Shown here piece by piece: positions 60,880 to 64,000 of a stretch of DNA of 64,000 bases. Under the pieces are notes generated by a model, which was given only the letters and a program-made list of their open reading frames with translations, was not told the DNA's origin and searched no databases. The DNA is from Oscillospiraceae bacterium (lineage in GTDB: Bacteria > Bacillota > Clostridia > Oscillospirales > CAG-272): NCBI GenBank assembly GCA_015064685.1, contig SVRT01000002.1, positions 1 through 64,000 on the forward strand, written 5' to 3'. Every line of letters starts with the position of its first letter. The stretch's first letter is position 1. The position numbers and the translations under genes were made by a program.

Positions 60880-63627
60880 ATGGGACTTTTTAAAACCTAC
60901 AGTGAAAAACAGATAAAAAAGGTTGAAAAGATTGCAAAAAAAATAGAGGAGCTTGCAAATAAATATTCGGCTATGACCGATGACGAGCTTAAGGCAACAA
61001 CTCCAAAGCTCAAGGAGAGACTTGCATCGGGCGAGACTCTTGACGATATTCTGCCGGACGCCTTTGCGGCTGTCAGAGAAGCGGATGACCGTGTGCTTGG
61101 TAAGCGTCCCTTCCACGTTCAGCTTCTCGGAGGTATAATTCTTCATCAGGGAAGAATTGCGGAGATGAAGACCGGAGAGGGTAAGACACTTGTGGCGACT
61201 CTTCCAGCGTACCTTAATGCTCTTTCGGGCAAGGGTGTTCATATCGTTACCGTAAACGATTATCTTGCAAAGCGTGACAGTGAGGAGATGGGCCGTGTTT
61301 ACGGCTTTATGGGACTTACCACCGGACTTGTCGTTCACGGAATGAATAATGCCGAAAAGCAGGCTGCGTACAAGGCAGACATAACCTACGGAACAAATAA
61401 TGAGTTCGGATTTGACTATCTGCGCGATAACATGGTCGTTTACAAGGAAAGAATGGTGCAGAGAGGTCATAATTTTGCGATCGTGGACGAGGTTGACTCG
61501 ATCCTCGTTGACGAGGCAAGAACTCCTCTTATCATTTCAGGCGCGGGTGAGGATCCCACCGATATGTATGACCGTGCTGATAAATTTGCAAGGTCACTTC
61601 GAAAGTTTGTTATCAAGGAGTTAGATAACAAGGAAGACCAGGATAATATTGATGCCGACTATATCGTTGACGAAAAGGCAAGAAACGCTATCCTTACTCC
61701 AAGAGGAGCTAAAAAGGCTGAGAGCTTCTTTGGAGTTGAGAACTTTACCGATCCCGAGAACGCTGAGCTTATGCATTACGTTAACCAGGCTATCAAGGCA
61801 CACGGTGTAATGTTCCGCGATCAGCAGTACGTTGTAACCGACAAGGGCGTTATCATTGTTGACGAGTTTACAGGACGTATGATGTACGGCAGACGCTATT
61901 CCGACGGACTTCATCAGGCAATCGAGGCAAAGGAAGGCGTTAAGATCGAAAAGGAAAACAAAACTCTTGCGACTATCACATTCCAGAATTACTTCAGAAT
62001 GTACGGAAAGCTCTCGGGTATGACCGGTACGGCGCTTACAGAGCAGGAGGAATTCAGAGAGATATATAAGCTTGACGTTGTCGAGGTTCCCACAAATAAG
62101 CCTATGATCAGACTTGATCACCCTGACAGAGTTTACAAGTCCATCAACGGCAAGTACAGTGCGGTTATCGAGCAGATCAAGGAATGTAATAAAAAGGGTC
62201 AGCCTGTGCTTGTCGGCACTGTTTCGATCGAAAAATCCGAGGAGCTTTCTCGCAGACTTATGAGCGCGGGTATCAAGCACACGGTTCTTAATGCTAAATA
62301 CCACGAAAAAGAGGCTGAGATCGTTGCTCAGGCAGGAAAATTCGGCGCTGTAACGATTTCCACCAATATGGCGGGACGTGGAACCGACATTATGCTTGGA
62401 GGTAATCCCGAATTCCTTGCAAAGCAGGAGATGAGGGCTATGCAGATCCCCGAGGAGCTTATCATTGAGGCGAACGGTACGTCAAACACTGACGACGAGG
62501 AAATACTTGCCGCAAGAGAGACCTTCAAGGAGCTTTACAACAAATACAAAGCAGAGATCGCACCCGAGGCGGAAAAGGTAAGAGAAGCGGGCGGACTGTA
62601 TATTCTTGGTACGGAGAGACACGAGAGCCGACGCATTGATAACCAGCTTCGCGGACGTTCGGGACGTCAGGGTGACCCCGGTGAGTCGAGATTCTATCTC
62701 TCGCTTGAGGACGATCTTATGAGACTTTTCGGCTCTGACAGAATAATTACTCTTGTTGATAGAATGGGTCTTGATGAGACTACACCTATCGACGCGAGAA
62801 TGCTCTCCAACTCGATAGAGAGCGCCCAGGGTAAGATTGAAAGCAATAACTTCAAGCGCCGTAAGTACGTTCTTTCATACGATGACGTTATGAATCAGCA
62901 GAGAACGATCATTTACAAGCAAAGAGGCGACGTTCTTGACGGCGGCGAGGGCATTTCCGACACAATAAAGAAGATGGTGCTATCAACCGTTCGTGCTGCA
63001 GTTGCGGCACATACTGCGGATGAATCCAGTGCGGATTGGGATCTTGACGGACTTCGTGCAAGCTTGCCCTATCTTTGCGGCGAGGATGATCTCAAATATA
63101 CCGATGCAGAGCTTGCCAAGCTCAAGAAAGAGGATATTGACGATATGCTTTGCAACCGCGCGATAGAAAAGCTTAGCGAGAAGGAGGAGCTGTTCGGTCA
63201 CGATACCTTCCTTGAGGTGCAAAGATCTATTCTTCTCCGTCACGTTGATACCGCTTGGATGGAGCATATTGACGCTATGGATGAGCTTAAGGGTGAGATC
63301 AATCTCCAGGCATATGCTCAGAGAGATCCCGTAACCGAATACAGAATCACAGGCGGTGATATGTTTGACGCTATGGTCGAGGAGATAAGAGAGAAGACCG
63401 TCAGAACCATTCTCTCGGTCGTTCCGAGAGCCACCGAGCCTATTAAGAGGGTTCAGGTCGCAAATCCCCTTACAACGGGATTTGAGGGCGGCGCAAAGAA
63501 AGCGGCTCGTGTTACGATAAGAAAGCCTGCATCCGAGAAGATCGGAAGAAACGATCCCTGTCCTTGCGGATCGGGAAAGAAATATAAGAATTGCTGCGGA
63601 GCTCCCGGAAAAGCTAACGCGCAGTAA
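60880..63627 (+). CDS. secA: Preprotein translocase ATPase SecA
   Basis: SecA drives secretory proteins through SecYEG. The 915 residues show DEAD motor motifs: Walker A TGEGKTL at 98-104, Walker B VDEVDS, motif VI region SGRQGDPGESRFYLS, plus the preprotein-binding and helical scaffold domains. The last 25 residues carry the SEC-C zinc motif (CPCGSGKKYKNCCG) that binds SecB or ribosomes. Start: ATG 60880 preceded by AAAAGGAGAA. The internal TGMTGTALTEQEEF is typical. Confidence 0.98.
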   Translation: MGLFKTYSEKQIKKVEKIAKKIEELANKYSAMTDDELKATTPKLKERLASGETLDDILPDAFAAVREADDRVLGKRPFHVQLLGGIILHQGRIAEMKTGEGKTLVATLPAYLNALSGKGVHIVTVNDYLAKRDSEEMGRVYGFMGLTTGLVVHGMNNAEKQAAYKADITYGTNNEFGFDYLRDNMVVYKERMVQRGHNFAIVDEVDSILVDEARTPLIISGAGEDPTDMYDRADKFARSLRKFVIKELDNKEDQDNIDADYIVDEKARNAILTPRGAKKAESFFGVENFTDPENAELMHYVNQAIKAHGVMFRDQQYVVTDKGVIIVDEFTGRMMYGRRYSDGLHQAIEAKEGVKIEKENKTLATITFQNYFRMYGKLSGMTGTALTEQEEFREIYKLDVVEVPTNKPMIRLDHPDRVYKSINGKYSAVIEQIKECNKKGQPVLVGTVSIEKSEELSRRLMSAGIKHTVLNAKYHEKEAEIVAQAGKFGAVTISTNMAGRGTDIMLGGNPEFLAKQEMRAMQIPEELIIEANGTSNTDDEEILAARETFKELYNKYKAEIAPEAEKVREAGGLYILGTERHESRRIDNQLRGRSGRQGDPGESRFYLSLEDDLMRLFGSDRIITLVDRMGLDETTPIDARMLSNSIESAQGKIESNNFKRRKYVLSYDDVMNQQRTIIYKQRGDVLDGGEGISDTIKKMVLSTVRAAVAAHTADESSADWDLDGLRASLPYLCGEDDLKYTDAELAKLKKEDIDDMLCNRAIEKLSEKEELFGHDTFLEVQRSILLRHVDTAWMEHIDAMDELKGEINLQAYAQRDPVTEYRITGGDMFDAMVEEIREKTVRTILSVVPRATEPIKRVQVANPLTTGFEGGAKKAARVTIRKPASEKIGRNDPCPCGSGKKYKNCCGAPGKANAQ

Positions 63628-63645
63628 TTCGGAAAGGATACAGAA

Positions 63646-64000
63646 ATGGGATTTGGACTGTTACTTGTAGGATATATAACTGCATTCATTATTACGCTTG
63701 GACTTGGCAATTATCTTTTTGCCGGAATGCTTATAGGCGGATTCCTTATGTTTTTGGGATTGTGTGAGCTGAGAAAGTACTGTCCGACCTTTCTGTATGC
63801 TTTGATCGCAAACGTTTTTTTGATACTCTGTTCTTTTTACGAGACTGCTGCCTGGTTTGACGGCATACTTCTGCTGAATTCTCCAATTGCTTCCACATTT
63901 GTTCTCAGAGTTTTCGATTGGATCGAAATTGCGATAAACCTTATTTTCAATATTACGTTGCTGTACGGAATTGCGGATCTGTCAAGGAGAGTTGAATATC
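63646..64000 (+). CDS. Membrane protein of unknown function (partial, runs off the window)
   Basis: The first 118 codons are visible, open to the window edge. The ATG at 63646 follows GGAAAGGA. Helices are predicted at about 4-22, 24-40, 48-66, and 92-110; the first is glycine rich (GFGLLLVGYITAFIITLGLG). No family is recognised. It starts 18 bases after secA and could share its transcript. Confidence 0.6.
   Translation, partial: MGFGLLLVGYITAFIITLGLGNYLFAGMLIGGFLMFLGLCELRKYCPTFLYALIANVFLILCSFYETAAWFDGILLLNSPIASTFVLRVFDWIEIAINLIFNITLLYGIADLSRRVEY

Overview
The window reads as chromosomal DNA of an anaerobic, low-to-mid GC Clostridia-type Firmicute, probably an uncultured gut or rumen Oscillospiraceae/Christensenellales-like lineage. 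The lineage is inferred from gene content: class III ribonucleotide reductase, GTP-type PEP carboxykinase, a two-gene SufC/SufB system, a YlmC/YmxH protein, an ECF transporter module, ECF sigma/membrane-partner pairs and intracellular rhamnosidases. About 95% is coding. I see no tRNA, rRNA, CRISPR array, insertion sequence or prophage. Promoters are easy to read: almost all are TTGACA-like/TATAAT-like with a 17-base spacer, and many convergent gene pairs share one hairpin terminator.

Layout. 0-2.3 kb: end of an unknown gene, then an ECF sigma factor with its membrane partner (minus). 2.4-7.3 kb: ruvB, ruvA, a YfhO-type membrane protein and a DUF951 protein (minus), divergent from 7.5-19.7 kb: ruvC, a methyltransferase, ecfA1-ecfA2-ecfT, truA, a DUF5711 protein, a CvpA-like protein, a ClpE-type unfoldase, a P-type ATPase homologue that has lost its catalytic motifs, and a YmxH-type gene. 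19.7-23.3 kb: rpsB-tsf, tadA, a small membrane protein, a Nudix hydrolase. 23.3-27.4 kb (minus): a glycosidase-like TIM barrel with a HAD phosphatase, and pckG. 27.4-29.5 kb: a second ECF sigma/membrane-partner pair. 29.5-34.6 kb: lexA-nrdG, then nrdD with a fused glutaredoxin-like domain behind two NrdR boxes, then a thioredoxin-reductase-like flavoprotein. 34.6-36.4 kb: sufC-sufB behind a palindromic promoter.

36.4-46.9 kb is a carbohydrate island interrupted by typA: a DUF4091 protein, a GH106-like protein, an AraC regulator, a GH78 rhamnosidase and an RpiB/LacAB-like isomerase. None has a signal peptide, so they should act in the cytoplasm on imported rhamnosides. 46.9-56.4 kb (minus) carries a GH25 lipoprotein with six Cys/Gly-His repeats, rsmA, a THUMP RNA methyltransferase, a DUF2079 membrane protein, rmuC, an MgtC-like protein and a cation/proton antiporter. 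56.4-58.5 kb is a compact Dabb-TPR-DUF4037 operon of unknown role. 58.5-59.1 kb holds a broken sodium-pump decarboxylase locus (start of an OadB-like gene joined to an OadG-like end). The window ends with mnmA and trmL (minus), divergent from secA and the start of a membrane protein.

Most worth following up: the catalytically dead P-type ATPase beside ClpE; the NrdD-glutaredoxin fusion with its unusual reductase and NrdR control; the OadB/OadG deletion scar; the repeat-bearing GH25 lipoprotein; and the Dabb-TPR-nucleotidyltransferase-like operon. All functional statements come from reading motifs and gene order by eye; no database search was run.
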